DNA from: Nitrospirota bacterium
GTDB lineage: Bacteria; Nitrospirota; JACRHJ01
NCBI GenBank assembly: GCA_021789495.1
Contig: JAJYJM010000003.1
Span: 6,865-59,092, forward strand
DNA: 52,228 bases
Reading direction: 5' to 3'
The notes beneath the pieces are model-generated. The model did not search any database, was not told the origin of the DNA, and saw only the letters and a list, made by a program, of their open reading frames with translations. The first letter of the stretch is position 1. Every line of letters begins with the position of its first letter. Of this stretch, positions 32,294 to 41,463 are shown piece by piece. The position numbers and the translations under genes are program-made.

Positions 32294-33712
32294 TCACTTC
32301 AGCCCCGCCGCCTTCAGGTTCCCCACGACGACGATGTCCATCTTGTCGGGGTGCAGGTATTTCTTCGCGACGTCCAGGACGTCCTCTTTCGTGACATTGT
32401 GTATCCCGTTGTAATACACCTCGAAGTAGTTAAGCCCCAGTCTGTAGAACTCCACCTGCGCAAGCAGATCCGCCATTTTGGAGTCCGTGTCCATCCTCCG
32501 GGCAAAGCTGCCGTAAATGAAGTCCTTCGCGTCGGATAACTCCTTGTCCGAGACCAGCGCCGCCTTCATGTTCTTTATGATCTTCAGTGTTTCTTCCATG
32601 GCCTTTTTGGCTGTGTCGTTTTTGGTCTGCATCCCGACGGTATACGCACCGGAATATTTGCGCGCGTCGAAGTAGCAGTAAGCGTTGTAGGCAAGGCCCA
32701 TGTTGTCCCTTATGGTATTCAATATCCTTGAGACGAATCCTCCTCCGCCGAGGATGTAGTTCATCACGTAGAGCTTGTAGTAGTCGGGGTTGTCGCGCGC
32801 GACGCCCACGTGGCCCATGAGGATGGTCGCCTGCGTAACCTCCCTGTTGATGTATTTTCGCCTCAGGGCCGTCTTCGGCAGGGCCGGGATACTCGGCTTA
32901 GGCGCCTTTTTCTGTTTCCAGCCGCCCATGTATTTATAGACAAGGCCCTTCGCCTCAGCCGGGGTGATGTCTCCGACGACCGCCATTATGCAGTTGTTCG
33001 GGACGTAGAAGTCTTTGTGGAACGCGACGATGTCGTTTCTTGTGATAGCGTCGAGCGATGCGGCGGTGCCTTCGACGGGGCGGCCATACGGGTTCTCTTC
33101 GCCGAAGACCATCTTCTGGTATGCCTTCTGCGCCACGTAGCCGGGGCTCTGCTCCTCGCGCAGTATCCCCGCCTTGATGTCCTTCTTCGTCCGGTCTATC
33201 TCCGGCTGGGCGAACGTCGGCTGGATGAGCACCTTCGATAAGAGCGAGAAGCCGGTGTCCAGGTCCTTTTTAAGGACGGTAAGGTGCGCGGCGGCATAAT
33301 CCGTGCTCCCGCCGACGCCGAGGGACGCGCCTATGAAGTCGATTTTCCCGGAGATGTCCATCGCGCTCATGCCAGCCGCACCCTTTGTCAGAAGGGCTGC
33401 GGTAAGGTGCGCAAGACCGGCTTTTTTGTAAGGCTCCATCACGGACCCGGCCCTGATTATCATGCTTATCGTAACCATCGGGAGCGAGCGCTCTTCCTTC
33501 ACAAGGAGAATCATGCCGTCCGGCAGGACGTATCTCTTCCCGATCGGCCCCTTGAAGCGGGAGACATCGAACTTCGGCTTCGGCAGCGCGGCTTCGGCAG
33601 ATGCCGGTCGACCGGCGGCAGTGGCCTTTGATGCCTTGTCCTGAGCGAAGGCGGGAAGCGACGCAAGCATGATGAATACGATCAAAATAATTTGGGCAAG
33701 ATATTTTCGCAT
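32294..33712 (-). CDS. M16-family peptidase-like protein lacking the zinc motif
   Basis: The 472-residue exported protein has a signal peptide (MRKYLAQIILIVFIMLASLPAFA). The M16 fold is visible (MIIRAGSVMEPYKKAGLAHLTAALLTKGA, YILGGGGFVSRILNTIRDNMGLAYNAY). The HxxEH zinc motif is replaced by HLTAA, so it should be inactive alone. It follows an active M16 gene, and such pairs are known to form a heterodimeric protease. The Ala-rich linker after the signal carries a 14-bp palindrome. It converges with mlaD, one base apart. Confidence 0.9.
   Translation of the reverse strand: MRKYLAQIILIVFIMLASLPAFAQDKASKATAAGRPASAEAALPKPKFDVSRFKGPIGKRYVLPDGMILLVKEERSLPMVTISMIIRAGSVMEPYKKAGLAHLTAALLTKGAAGMSAMDISGKIDFIGASLGVGGSTDYAAAHLTVLKKDLDTGFSLLSKVLIQPTFAQPEIDRTKKDIKAGILREEQSPGYVAQKAYQKMVFGEENPYGRPVEGTAASLDAITRNDIVAFHKDFYVPNNCIMAVVGDITPAEAKGLVYKYMGGWKQKKAPKPSIPALPKTALRRKYINREVTQATILMGHVGVARDNPDYYKLYVMNYILGGGGFVSRILNTIRDNMGLAYNAYCYFDARKYSGAYTVGMQTKNDTAKKAMEETLKIIKNMKAALVSDKELSDAKDFIYGSFARRMDTDSKMADLLAQVEFYRLGLNYFEVYYNGIHNVTKEDVLDVAKKYLHPDKMDIVVVGNLKAAGLK
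33603..33616. repeat. 14-bp palindrome GCCGGT-CG-ACCGGC (copy 3, in M16 gene)
   Basis: Lies in the linker behind the signal peptide and encodes AGRPA on the minus strand, as does copy 2 on the plus strand. Confidence 0.65.
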
Positions 33713-33734
33713 GATACCCTCTCTTGAATAAGTC

Positions 33735-33790
33735 CCTGGATTCCCGCTGGAGCCTGCCCCGGTATGCTTAAAGCCGGGGCGGGAACGACG
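33735..33790. repeat. Nested copy of the TTCCCGC inverted repeat
   Basis: TTCCCGC (33741-33747) pairs with GCGGGAA (33779-33785), and an inner GCCCCGG/CCGGGGC pair (33756-33762, 33774-33780) lies between, overlapping by two bases. It fills the 86-bp gap between the two M16 genes. It may act as an mRNA stem between them. Confidence 0.65.
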
Positions 33791-33798
33791 GCTGTAAG

Positions 33799-35166
33799 TT
33801 AGCGTATCGGCCCCATTGCGGGAGCGGGGGCCATTTTATGGGTTATGGGCAGCGGAATCAGTATGCCGACGGTGCTGTTGTCCGTAACCAGATATTTCTT
33901 CGCCACCCTCCGGACGTCCTGCGGCGTCACCTTCCTGATATTGTCGAGGTAAGTGTCGAGAAGTTTCCATGACGCGACGGACTCGTAGATCCCAAGCATC
34001 ATGGCTCGGTAGAAGTTTGAATCCTGCCCCATGATGAAACCCGCCTCTATCTGGTTTTTCGCCTTTTGCAGCTCGTGCGCGGATACGGGCGTAGTCCGGA
34101 TTTTCTTTATCTCGTCGTATATTGCCGCCTCGGCTTCCTTGGCCGTCTTGCCGGGCATCACGCCGACGCCGAAGGAGAACGTGTTGGGATCCTTTGAGAC
34201 GCCCTCGTAGTCGGCGTAGGCATACTGTGCAATCTGTTTTTTGTAGACGAGGTCTTTATAAAGCCGCGAGCTGTTGCCGCCGGAAAATATCGTCTCAAGG
34301 ACGTCGAGGGCGTAGTAGTCCTTGCTCTTCCAGTTGGGCGCGTGGTAGATGATGTCAACCGTCGGAAGCTCCGCCTGCTTTTTGAGATATACGCGCCTTT
34401 CGCCCTGCTGAGGCGGCTCTGAAACGACTACCTTGGGAGGTTCGGGCCCCCTTGGTATCGGGCCGAACCACTTCTTTATTTCCTTGATGGTCTTCGCGGC
34501 GTCTATGTCGCCCACGACGACTATCGTCGCGTTGTTCGGCATGTAGTAATGCCTGTAATGCCGCCTTACGTCCCGGATGGTATAGTGCTTGATGTTGTCC
34601 ATCCAGCCTATTATCGGCCAGTGGTACGGGGCCAGGACGAAAGCCGCTGCCTCCGTCTGCTCGCCGAGCGCGGCCTCCGGGTTGTCGTCCGTGCGCATCC
34701 GGCGCTCCTCCTCGACGACCTTCCTCTCTTTCTGGAAGGCGGAGTTCTTCAGCAGAAGCCCGTTCATCCTGTCGGACTCAAGGTCGAAGGACAGCCAGAT
34801 GTAATCCGAGGCGAAGGTCTGGAAAAACGCGGTGTAATCCTGGCTGGTGAAGGCGTTGTCGCTCCCGCCGTAGCGCTGGACTATCTGCGAGAACTCCTTC
34901 GGCCCGAAGCGCTTCGAGCCGCGGAACATCATATGCTCCAGCATGTGCGATATGCCCGCCTTGTCGTACCGCTCGTAGCGCGAGCCGACCTTGTACCATA
35001 TCTGGAACACGGCGTCGGGCGCCTTATGCACTTCGAGCAGCAGCACCTTCAGGCCGTTTTTGAGCGTATATTCCTTTACGTTCTCGAACCCGCTCTTTGC
35101 AAAAGCCGGGAGAGAAGCAAAGACAATGAGGAGTGTTAAAACGACCTGGATAAAATACTTCCGCAT
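33799..35166 (-). CDS. M16-family zinc metallopeptidase, active subunit
   Basis: The 455-residue exported protein has a signal peptide (MRKYFIQVVLTLLIVFASLPAFA). The zinc and catalytic motif HMLEH is in GISHMLEHMMFRGSKRFGP, with the distal Glu in KVVEEERRM. IFSGGNSSRLYKDLVYK belongs to the C-terminal half. It should degrade peptides in the periplasm with the inactive partner downstream. AGGGGG precedes the ATG. Its signal peptide is nearly the same as that of its partner, suggesting duplication. Confidence 0.94.
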   Translation of the reverse strand: MRKYFIQVVLTLLIVFASLPAFAKSGFENVKEYTLKNGLKVLLLEVHKAPDAVFQIWYKVGSRYERYDKAGISHMLEHMMFRGSKRFGPKEFSQIVQRYGGSDNAFTSQDYTAFFQTFASDYIWLSFDLESDRMNGLLLKNSAFQKERKVVEEERRMRTDDNPEAALGEQTEAAAFVLAPYHWPIIGWMDNIKHYTIRDVRRHYRHYYMPNNATIVVVGDIDAAKTIKEIKKWFGPIPRGPEPPKVVVSEPPQQGERRVYLKKQAELPTVDIIYHAPNWKSKDYYALDVLETIFSGGNSSRLYKDLVYKKQIAQYAYADYEGVSKDPNTFSFGVGVMPGKTAKEAEAAIYDEIKKIRTTPVSAHELQKAKNQIEAGFIMGQDSNFYRAMMLGIYESVASWKLLDTYLDNIRKVTPQDVRRVAKKYLVTDNSTVGILIPLPITHKMAPAPAMGPIR

Positions 35167-35217
35167 TTCAAATACCCCCTTTCGGAATTAAAATGCCGCT
35201 CTCGTGTTTCGTAATGT

Positions 35218-35245
35218 GTGTTCGTGAAAAGCTTCCAACGAACAC
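35218..35245. repeat. Inverted repeat GTGTTCGT/ACGAACAC
   Basis: Eight-bp perfect arms with a 12-base loop lie between rsmI and the M16 gene. No T-run follows on the minus strand, so termination is doubtful. Confidence 0.45.
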
Positions 35246-35255
35246 GAACAACGTT

Positions 35256-36134
35256 TTATCTTTTCAGAGAAGCGTTATATATTTCTGTTTTTGAAAGCCC
35301 GGTAATCTTCGCAGCCTCAGCCGAAGCCGCTTTCCTGGAAAGCCCGTTGTCGCGCATGAGACTCTCCATAATAGCAAGCGGGTCGCCTGTCTGAACAGGC
35401 GTCGGTTCGCCCATAAGTCCTTCGATAATCAAGGTGATTTCCCCGCGTATGCCGGGAGAGCGGCCCTTGGACGATGGGCCTTCGCCGCTACCCGCCGCGC
35501 CGGAGATAGACTCGACGGCTCTAATTATATCAGAAATATTGCCGCGCAGCGTATTTTCGTGAATTTTTGTCAGCTCCCGCGAAAGCGAAACGCGCCTCTC
35601 GCCCATCAACTCGCGGACGTCTATGAGCGTTTTAAGAATCTTGTGCGGGGCCTCATAGATGATTATCGTGCGGCGCTCCTGCTTAAGTGAATCCAGCTTG
35701 GAGATCCTCTGAGTGCGTTTCGGCGACAGAAAGCCCTCGAACACGAAGGCGTCCGTCGGCAGGCCGGATACGGAAAGCGCGGCTATCGCGGCTGTCGGGC
35801 CGGGTATCGGGACGACCGGGATATTTTCCTGAATCGCCTTGTTGATGAGGTAGTATCCTGGGTCGGAGATTCCCGGCGTGCCCGCGTCGGATACGAGGGC
35901 TGCGGATTGCCCCTCAAGGAGCCGGGAAATTATGACGGGGGCCTTCTCTTCCTTATTATGGTCGTGATAGCTTGTAAGCTGCTTATGGATTCCGAGATGG
36001 GAAAGCAGCTTATGCGTGTGCCTCGTGTCCTCGGCGGCGATGAAGTCCGCCTCTTTTAAAATCCGCACCGCGCGAAGGGTGATGTCTTCGAGGTTGCCGA
36101 TGGGGGTGGCGACGATATATAAAGAGCCGGGCAA
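35256..36134 (-). CDS. rsmI: 16S rRNA (cytidine-1402 2'-O) methyltransferase
   Basis: The 292-residue tetrapyrrole-methylase-fold enzyme methylates the ribose of C1402 in 16S rRNA. SLYIVATPIGNLEDIT, AEDTRHT, SDAGTPGISDPGY and PGPTAAIAALSVSGLP are diagnostic. The TTG start follows the nadE TGA directly with AGGAG eight bases upstream. The C-terminal GLSRKAASAEAAKITGLSKTEIY is the usual helical tail. Confidence 0.96.
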   Translation of the reverse strand: MPGSLYIVATPIGNLEDITLRAVRILKEADFIAAEDTRHTHKLLSHLGIHKQLTSYHDHNKEEKAPVIISRLLEGQSAALVSDAGTPGISDPGYYLINKAIQENIPVVPIPGPTAAIAALSVSGLPTDAFVFEGFLSPKRTQRISKLDSLKQERRTIIIYEAPHKILKTLIDVRELMGERRVSLSRELTKIHENTLRGNISDIIRAVESISGAAGSGEGPSSKGRSPGIRGEITLIIEGLMGEPTPVQTGDPLAIMESLMRDNGLSRKAASAEAAKITGLSKTEIYNASLKR

Positions 36135-37865
36135 TCAGAAACTCCTGTATCTGTTCGTTATCGGGAACCTCCTGTCGCGTCCCAGCGCGCGGGGGGTAAT
36201 CTTTATTCCCGGCGGGGACTGGCGACGCTTGTATTCGCTTATGTCCACAAGGCGTATCACGCGCTTTACCGCCTCCGGGTCGAACCCGAGCTGCGCCATC
36301 TCATCCAGGTCCCTGTCCTCCTCGATATAGGCCTTCAGTATAGGGTCGAGCGTTTCGTAAGGTGGCAGGGAGTCGCTGTCCTTCTGGCCGGGTCTGAGTT
36401 CCGCGGACGGGGCCTTGGTTATTACGCGCGCGGGGATTACCTCTTTTCCGTATCGGCGGTTGACATGGCGGCAGAGCTCGAAAACCATCGTCTTCGGCAC
36501 GTCCTTTATGACAGCGAAACCACCAGCCATGTCGCCGTAAAGTGTGGCGTAGCCCGTGGACATCTCGCTCTTGTTGCCTGTGGTCAGCACAAGCCAGCCG
36601 AACTTGTTAGACAGCGCCATCAGGAGGTTCCCGCGAATCCTCGCCTGAAGGTTTTCCTCCGTTACGTCCCTCTCGCGCCCGGCGAAGGCGTCTTTCAGCA
36701 TCGCCTCCATGCTCTCGTAGGCCGGAGCTATGGGTATTTCGGTTATGGGAATGCCGAGGTTTGCGGCGAGGCGGTATGCGTCATCGGAGCTCTCCTTAGA
36801 GGTATATCTGAACGGAAAGAATGTCCCCTGGACGTTCTCCTTGCCGACGGCCTCCACGGCTACGACAGCGACGATTGAACTGTCTATCCCGCCGGAGAGC
36901 GAGACCACGACCTTGCTGAAGCCGTTCTTCCGGACATAATCGCGCGTTCCCAGCACCAGCGCCTGGAAAACCTCCTCCATGGCCTCAAGCGGCTCGGTCT
37001 GTTCAGGCGGCATCATATGCTCCCTCGCAGGCTGCGGGACGGCCGGCACGGAGACGAACCGTTGCCTCTTGTCCTCGTGCATGTAGCGCTCGACCCTGCT
37101 CCTGGGGTCGATCAGCCGGGCGTGGAAGACGGACTCCATGTCGAGGTCAACGACGACAAGCGCCTCCCTGAACTGCGGCCCCTGGGCGATAAGCTTTCCC
37201 TGCTCGTTCATAATCATCCCGTGGCCGTCGAACACAAGCTCGTCCTGTCCGCCGACCATGTTGTTGTACGCAATGATGGCGAGGTTGTCCGATGCGCGCG
37301 CGGTAAGCATATGGCGCCTGAACTTCCATTTACCCTTGTAATAGGGAGATGCGTTTATGTTTATTATAACCTCTGCGCCGGAGAGGGCCTGGCTCCGAAG
37401 CGGGCCGTTCGGCATCCATATATCCTCGCAGATGTTCACGCCGATCTTTATCCCGTAGAGGTCGTAGACGGGGTATCCCTTCCCGGCCTGAAAGTAGCGA
37501 TATTCGTCGAAGACGCCGTAATTCGGGAGATAGGTCTTGTGATAGACGTCTATGAGCTTTCCGTCGGAGATGAAGGCGGCGGCGTTGTATATGTCTTCCA
37601 GCTTGTCCACGAAACCGACGACGGCGGCTATGCCGCGGCTCTCGGATATTATTTCGTTCAACACGGAGAGGTTGTCGTCGATAAACGAAGGCTTAAGGAG
37701 CAGGTCTTCCGGCGGATAGCCGGTTACGGCAAGCTCCGGGAAGACGACTATGTCCGCGCCCTGCTCCCTCGCGCGCCGGAGGTAGGAGACAATTTTCTTA
37801 AAGTTGCCTTCGAGGTCTCCGACTGTGCAGTTTATCTGCGCCATGGCAAGTCTTAAGCTTCGCAA
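36135..37865 (-). CDS. nadE: Glutamine-dependent NAD+ synthetase
   Basis: The 576-residue two-domain enzyme amidates nicotinate adenine dinucleotide. The N-terminal nitrilase domain has the Glu-Lys-Cys triad in FPELAVTGYPPEDLL, YHKTYLPNYGVFDE and GVNICEDIW. The C-terminal synthetase has SLSGGIDSSIVA and the TGNKSEMSTGYATLYGDMAGG loop. TTG at 37865 has GGAGG upstream, and an internal ATG seven codons later would cut the first strand. Confidence 0.96.
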   Translation of the reverse strand: MRSLRLAMAQINCTVGDLEGNFKKIVSYLRRAREQGADIVVFPELAVTGYPPEDLLLKPSFIDDNLSVLNEIISESRGIAAVVGFVDKLEDIYNAAAFISDGKLIDVYHKTYLPNYGVFDEYRYFQAGKGYPVYDLYGIKIGVNICEDIWMPNGPLRSQALSGAEVIININASPYYKGKWKFRRHMLTARASDNLAIIAYNNMVGGQDELVFDGHGMIMNEQGKLIAQGPQFREALVVVDLDMESVFHARLIDPRSRVERYMHEDKRQRFVSVPAVPQPAREHMMPPEQTEPLEAMEEVFQALVLGTRDYVRKNGFSKVVVSLSGGIDSSIVAVVAVEAVGKENVQGTFFPFRYTSKESSDDAYRLAANLGIPITEIPIAPAYESMEAMLKDAFAGRERDVTEENLQARIRGNLLMALSNKFGWLVLTTGNKSEMSTGYATLYGDMAGGFAVIKDVPKTMVFELCRHVNRRYGKEVIPARVITKAPSAELRPGQKDSDSLPPYETLDPILKAYIEEDRDLDEMAQLGFDPEAVKRVIRLVDISEYKRRQSPPGIKITPRALGRDRRFPITNRYRSF

Positions 37866-37868
37866 AAC

Positions 37869-38426
37869 TCACCTCCGGCTGTGTCCCAACGGGTTTTTAT
37901 TTTCAAGGTCCTTTATTATCCCGTTTATCCTCTGGGCCTTGCCCGGGTCGTATTTCGCCGCGAGCCTGAGTTTCTCAATGCCTTTCTGCTTCTGGCCGAG
38001 GTCGATGAGCACAAGCCCCCAGTTCTCGTATGCCGGCGAGAAATCCGGTTTCAGGACCGTTGTCCGCCGGAATTTAGCCGAGGCATCCTTCTTGTCGCCG
38101 GCCTCCATGAGCGCCACGCCCCAGTTGTACCAGGACTTGGCAAATTTCGGGTCCATTTTCGTAGCGATCTCGAACTTCCGGTAAGACTCTTTATACCTGC
38201 CTTGCTTCGAGAGTATCACTCCCCATGCGTTGTAAGCGTCCAGGTTCTTTGGATCCAGCTTGACGGCCAGTTGAAACTGTCTGACCGCTTCCGGGAAATT
38301 ATTGTTCATCGCGGCGAGGGCGCCCTTGCCGTACGCGTCTTCAGACTGCCGGTTAACTGCCGCCCAGGCGGACGGCGCGACAACAAAAGATAACGCTGCC
38401 AAGATACAGGCTAAAGTTTTCTTCAT
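37869..38426 (-). CDS. Periplasmic TPR protein
   Basis: The 185-residue protein has a signal peptide (MKKTLACILAALSFVVAPSA, cleavage near AWA). About four TPR units follow (AVRQFQLAVKLDPKNLDAYNAWGVILSKQGR, SYRKFEIATKMDPKFAKSWYNWGVALMEAGD and similar), with conserved W/N-W-G spacing. AAGGAG precedes the ATG. It lies between larC and nadE in a compact unit. The partner is unknown. Confidence 0.85.
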   Translation of the reverse strand: MKKTLACILAALSFVVAPSAWAAVNRQSEDAYGKGALAAMNNNFPEAVRQFQLAVKLDPKNLDAYNAWGVILSKQGRYKESYRKFEIATKMDPKFAKSWYNWGVALMEAGDKKDASAKFRRTTVLKPDFSPAYENWGLVLIDLGQKQKGIEKLRLAAKYDPGKAQRINGIIKDLENKNPLGHSRR

Positions 38427-38447
38427 AGACGGCTCCTTTTCCGGCAG

Positions 38448-39632
38448 TTATTTTAGCGGAACGTGAAATCCGGTTAGAATATCCTTTAACGGCGTTTTCG
38501 TCCTGTCCGCCGCGAGCTTTGCGTCCTCGTATTCAGGCACGGCTTTCAGGATATTTCCTCCGCGCTTCCCCGTCTTCACGCGCACCTTCATACCTGAAAC
38601 CTTCGCTTCAAGGAACTCCCGCGAGAGCTTATACCTGCGCCCCTCGGAGACCCTTACCCCGAAGGTCGTCGTCTCATCCATTATTATATCGACAATCGCC
38701 GATACGTTATCATGCGCGCAGAGCGCCGAGAGTGTTGCCGCAGGACGCGATTTTTTCATTATTATCGGCGTAAGCCACACGTCAAGCGCCCCGGCCCCAA
38801 GGAGTCTTCCCATGACGTATTCGTAGACGCGCGGGTCCATGTCGTCTATATTTGTCTCTACCAACGCTGCCATGTCTTCTTCATAGCCGCCCGGATTGTT
38901 TTCCCGTTCGCCGCTTCTGCCTATGAACGCCCTCAGCAGATTCGGCCTGCCGGGAAGCTCTATGTCTCCAGCGCCGGAACCTGTCGATAAAATCTCCATC
39001 ATCGGCATGGGGCCGAAGCCGCCCGAAAGCGCCGCCGCCAGAGCCGCGCCGGTTGGCGTCGTCAGTTCGGCGCCCGCGTCCGACTGGTATGCGGGTATCC
39101 CCTTTATCAATTCCGCCGTTGCCGGGGCCGGGACGGGAAGGACTCCGTGAGCCGTCTTCACCTCTCCGGAGCCCAAGTTCAATGCCGAGAATAGAATTTT
39201 ATCCGGGCCGAGCATATGAATCGCCAGGCAGACGCCCGCGACGTCGAGTATGGAATCTACCGCGCCGATCTCGTGGAAATGCACCTCGTCCATGCCGATA
39301 CCGTGCGCCCCGGCCTCGGCCCTGGCGATTCTGTTAAAAACGCCGATGGCGCGTTCTTTAACCGCCTTTGGGAGCTTCGATTTTTTTATTATTCTTTCAA
39401 TCTGCGGGAGGTTCCTGCGCGGCTGAGGCGAGCTAATGTTGACGCTGAACTTGCTCCCGGCAAGGCCGCCCCGTTTTACTTTTTTAATCGACGCGGACCA
39501 GCCTGTGAGCGGAAGGGTTTCCATAACCTCCCGCCATTTTTTAAAGTCGCACCCGGCGCCCATCAAAGAGCCAAGGAGCATGTCGCCCGATACGCCTGAG
39601 AAGCAGTCGAAGTATATAATACTATTATTCAT
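38448..39632 (-). CDS. larC: Nickel insertion protein LarC
   Basis: The 394-residue protein performs CTP-dependent nickel insertion, the last step of nickel-pincer nucleotide synthesis. YFDCFSGVSGDMLLGSLMGAG, HFHEIGAVDSILDVAG and VETNIDDMDP are conserved. Here it is a single frame, unlike the larC1/larC2 frameshifted arrangement of Lactobacillus. The ATG at 39632 gives the standard MNNSIIYFDCFSG; a longer frame runs into an intergenic repeat. larB lies upstream, and larE is at 10829-11638. Confidence 0.94.
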   Translation of the reverse strand: MNNSIIYFDCFSGVSGDMLLGSLMGAGCDFKKWREVMETLPLTGWSASIKKVKRGGLAGSKFSVNISSPQPRRNLPQIERIIKKSKLPKAVKERAIGVFNRIARAEAGAHGIGMDEVHFHEIGAVDSILDVAGVCLAIHMLGPDKILFSALNLGSGEVKTAHGVLPVPAPATAELIKGIPAYQSDAGAELTTPTGAALAAALSGGFGPMPMMEILSTGSGAGDIELPGRPNLLRAFIGRSGERENNPGGYEEDMAALVETNIDDMDPRVYEYVMGRLLGAGALDVWLTPIIMKKSRPAATLSALCAHDNVSAIVDIIMDETTTFGVRVSEGRRYKLSREFLEAKVSGMKVRVKTGKRGGNILKAVPEYEDAKLAADRTKTPLKDILTGFHVPLK

Positions 39633-39676
39633 AATTGTAGGAGCCGTATCCATGTGTCGGCCATTAATTAAAGTCG

Positions 39677-39705
39677 CTGGATTCCCGCTTTCGCGGGAAT
39701 GACGG
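39677..39705. repeat. Inverted repeat ATTCCCGC-TTTC-GCGGGAAT
   Basis: Eight-bp perfect arms (39681-39688, 39693-39700) lie between larB and larC, flanked by CTGG and GACGG. It is the best-preserved copy of the family also found at 1208 and 33735. Confidence 0.7.
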
Positions 39706-39712
39706 TTTGTTT

Positions 39713-40462
39713 TTACTCTCCCAGCATATTTATCCTGTGCGCCAGGAAACCGGCCCCGAAACCGTTGTCTATGTTCATCACGGCGACGCCCGGCGCGCAT
39801 GAATTAAGCATAGTGAGGAGCGCGGCTATCCCGCCGAAGGACGCGCCGTATCCCACGGATGTCGGCACGGCGATTACGGGCTTGTCCACCAGCCCCCCAA
39901 CGACGGAGGCGAGCGCCCCGTCCATGCCCGCAGCGACGACAATCACGCGCGCCGATACCAGGACTTCCTTCCTGCCGAGCAGCCTGTGGATGCCCGATAC
40001 GCCGACGTCGTACATCGTCTCCACCGTGCTCCCCAAAGTCTGGGCTGTGACGGCGGCTTCCTCGGCGACCGGTATGTCCGTCGTCCCGGCGGTGGCGATA
40101 AGCACAAGCCCATCCGTCGGCGGGCGCTTCTTGTGCTCTATAACGACGGCGCGGGCAAGTTCGTTGTAACGCGCGCGCCTGTCGAGCGCTTTAAGGGCCT
40201 TGTATGCCTCCCTGTCCGCCCGCGTGGCAAGCACGTCGGAGCGTTTAGCCAGCATCCGCTCCGCGATAGCGCGTATCTGGGCGGGCGTCTTCCCCTCGCA
40301 GTAGATAACCTCCGGCGCGCCCTGCCGGAGGCTCCTGTGGTGGTCTACCACGGCAAACTGTATGTCCTCGAAGGGCAGGTGCCGAAGCTCCGAAAGCGCG
40401 GCATCGATATCCGTTTTTCCTTCGCGCACCTGTTCCAGAATCTCTTTAAGCCGCTCTCTCAT
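39713..40462 (-). CDS. larB: Pyridinium-3,5-biscarboxylate mononucleotide synthase LarB
   Basis: The 249-residue enzyme carboxylates and hydrolyses nicotinate adenine dinucleotide to start nickel-pincer cofactor synthesis. The C-terminal half is PurE-like (VLIATAGTTDIPVAEEAAVTA, AGMDGALASVVGGL, IAVPTSVGYGASFGGIAALLTMLNSCAPG). PEVIYCEGKTP in the first half is typical. Start overlaps the gpsA stop (ATGA). LarB uses the product of NAD metabolism as substrate, and nadE is three genes downstream. Confidence 0.95.
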   Translation of the reverse strand: MRERLKEILEQVREGKTDIDAALSELRHLPFEDIQFAVVDHHRSLRQGAPEVIYCEGKTPAQIRAIAERMLAKRSDVLATRADREAYKALKALDRRARYNELARAVVIEHKKRPPTDGLVLIATAGTTDIPVAEEAAVTAQTLGSTVETMYDVGVSGIHRLLGRKEVLVSARVIVVAAGMDGALASVVGGLVDKPVIAVPTSVGYGASFGGIAALLTMLNSCAPGVAVMNIDNGFGAGFLAHRINMLGE

Positions 40463-41463
40463 CCTATCTCGCTCTTCAAGTCCCTTGCCATCAGGTCTGT
40501 TACGACCTTCGATGCCTCTTTCCCTTCATAAAGCAGGCTGTGCACCTGCTCCGTTATGGGCATCGGGACATTGTATTTCTTCGACAGCTGATAGGCCGCC
40601 TTGGTGGTTTTTACGCCCTCGGCGACCGTCTTCATGTCGGATAAGATGTCGGAAAGCCGCTCCCCTTTGCCGAGGCGGAAACCCACCGTACGGTTTCTCG
40701 ACAGCTCGCCCGTGCATGTGAGGACAAGGTCTCCCATGCCGGAGAGCCCGGAGAACGTGAGGGGATTCGCCCCCATCGCCATGCCGAGCCGGGCGATTTC
40801 CGCAAGCCCCCTCGTAATGAGCGCGGCGCGGGTATTGTGTCCTAAGCCCAGGCCGTCCGAGCATCCGGCGGCGATGGCAATCACGTTCTTCAGCGCCCCG
40901 CCGAGCTCCACGCCCATGACGTCCGGGCTTGTGTATACCCGGAAGTATTCCGTGCTGAAGACAGACTGGATATGCCTGGCGGTCGCCGGTTCCCTGGATG
41001 CGACGGATACCGCCGTGGGCATTTTTTTGATTACTTCTTTTGCGAAACTGGGCCCGGAGAGGAAGGCGCTTTTTGTGTGGAACTCCCTGGGAATAACGTC
41101 CTCCATGACCTCGTTCATGGTCATAAGGCTCTCGTTCTCTATGCCCTTCGAGGCGCAGACGAAATACGCATCCGGGGTTACCGATTCCGCCAGGTTCTCC
41201 AGTATGCGGCGCGCAACGTGCGAGGGCGTAACGGTCAGGATGATCGACTTATCCTTTACGGCGGACACAAGTTCGGAGGTTATCTCCATCTCCGGCAGGG
41301 TATGGCCCGGCAGGTAGAGGTCGTTTACGCGGTTTTGCCGCATACGCCCGGCGAGGTCTTTCTCAAAGACCCAGAGCGATACCTCGTGGCCCTTGTCGCT
41401 AAGTAGCGCGGCCAGGGTCGTCCCCCATGCCCCAGCTCCGATTACGGCGATTCTCTCGGACAT
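40459..41463 (-). CDS. gpsA: Glycerol-3-phosphate dehydrogenase [NAD(P)+]
   Basis: The 334-residue cytosolic enzyme makes sn-glycerol-3-phosphate for phospholipids. IAVIGAGAWGTTLAALL binds the nucleotide, SGPSFAKEV and GVELGGALKNVIAIAAG are diagnostic, and the catalytic Lys is in LKNV. The end overlaps larB and the start overlaps the rtcB stop by one base (TAATG). Confidence 0.97.
   Translation of the reverse strand: MSERIAVIGAGAWGTTLAALLSDKGHEVSLWVFEKDLAGRMRQNRVNDLYLPGHTLPEMEITSELVSAVKDKSIILTVTPSHVARRILENLAESVTPDAYFVCASKGIENESLMTMNEVMEDVIPREFHTKSAFLSGPSFAKEVIKKMPTAVSVASREPATARHIQSVFSTEYFRVYTSPDVMGVELGGALKNVIAIAAGCSDGLGLGHNTRAALITRGLAEIARLGMAMGANPLTFSGLSGMGDLVLTCTGELSRNRTVGFRLGKGERLSDILSDMKTVAEGVKTTKAAYQLSKKYNVPMPITEQVHSLLYEGKEASKVVTDLMARDLKSEIG

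Noticed and set aside
38448..39800. Longer LarC start at 39800
   Set aside because: The extra 56 residues overlap larB and a palindromic repeat and have no family counterpart.
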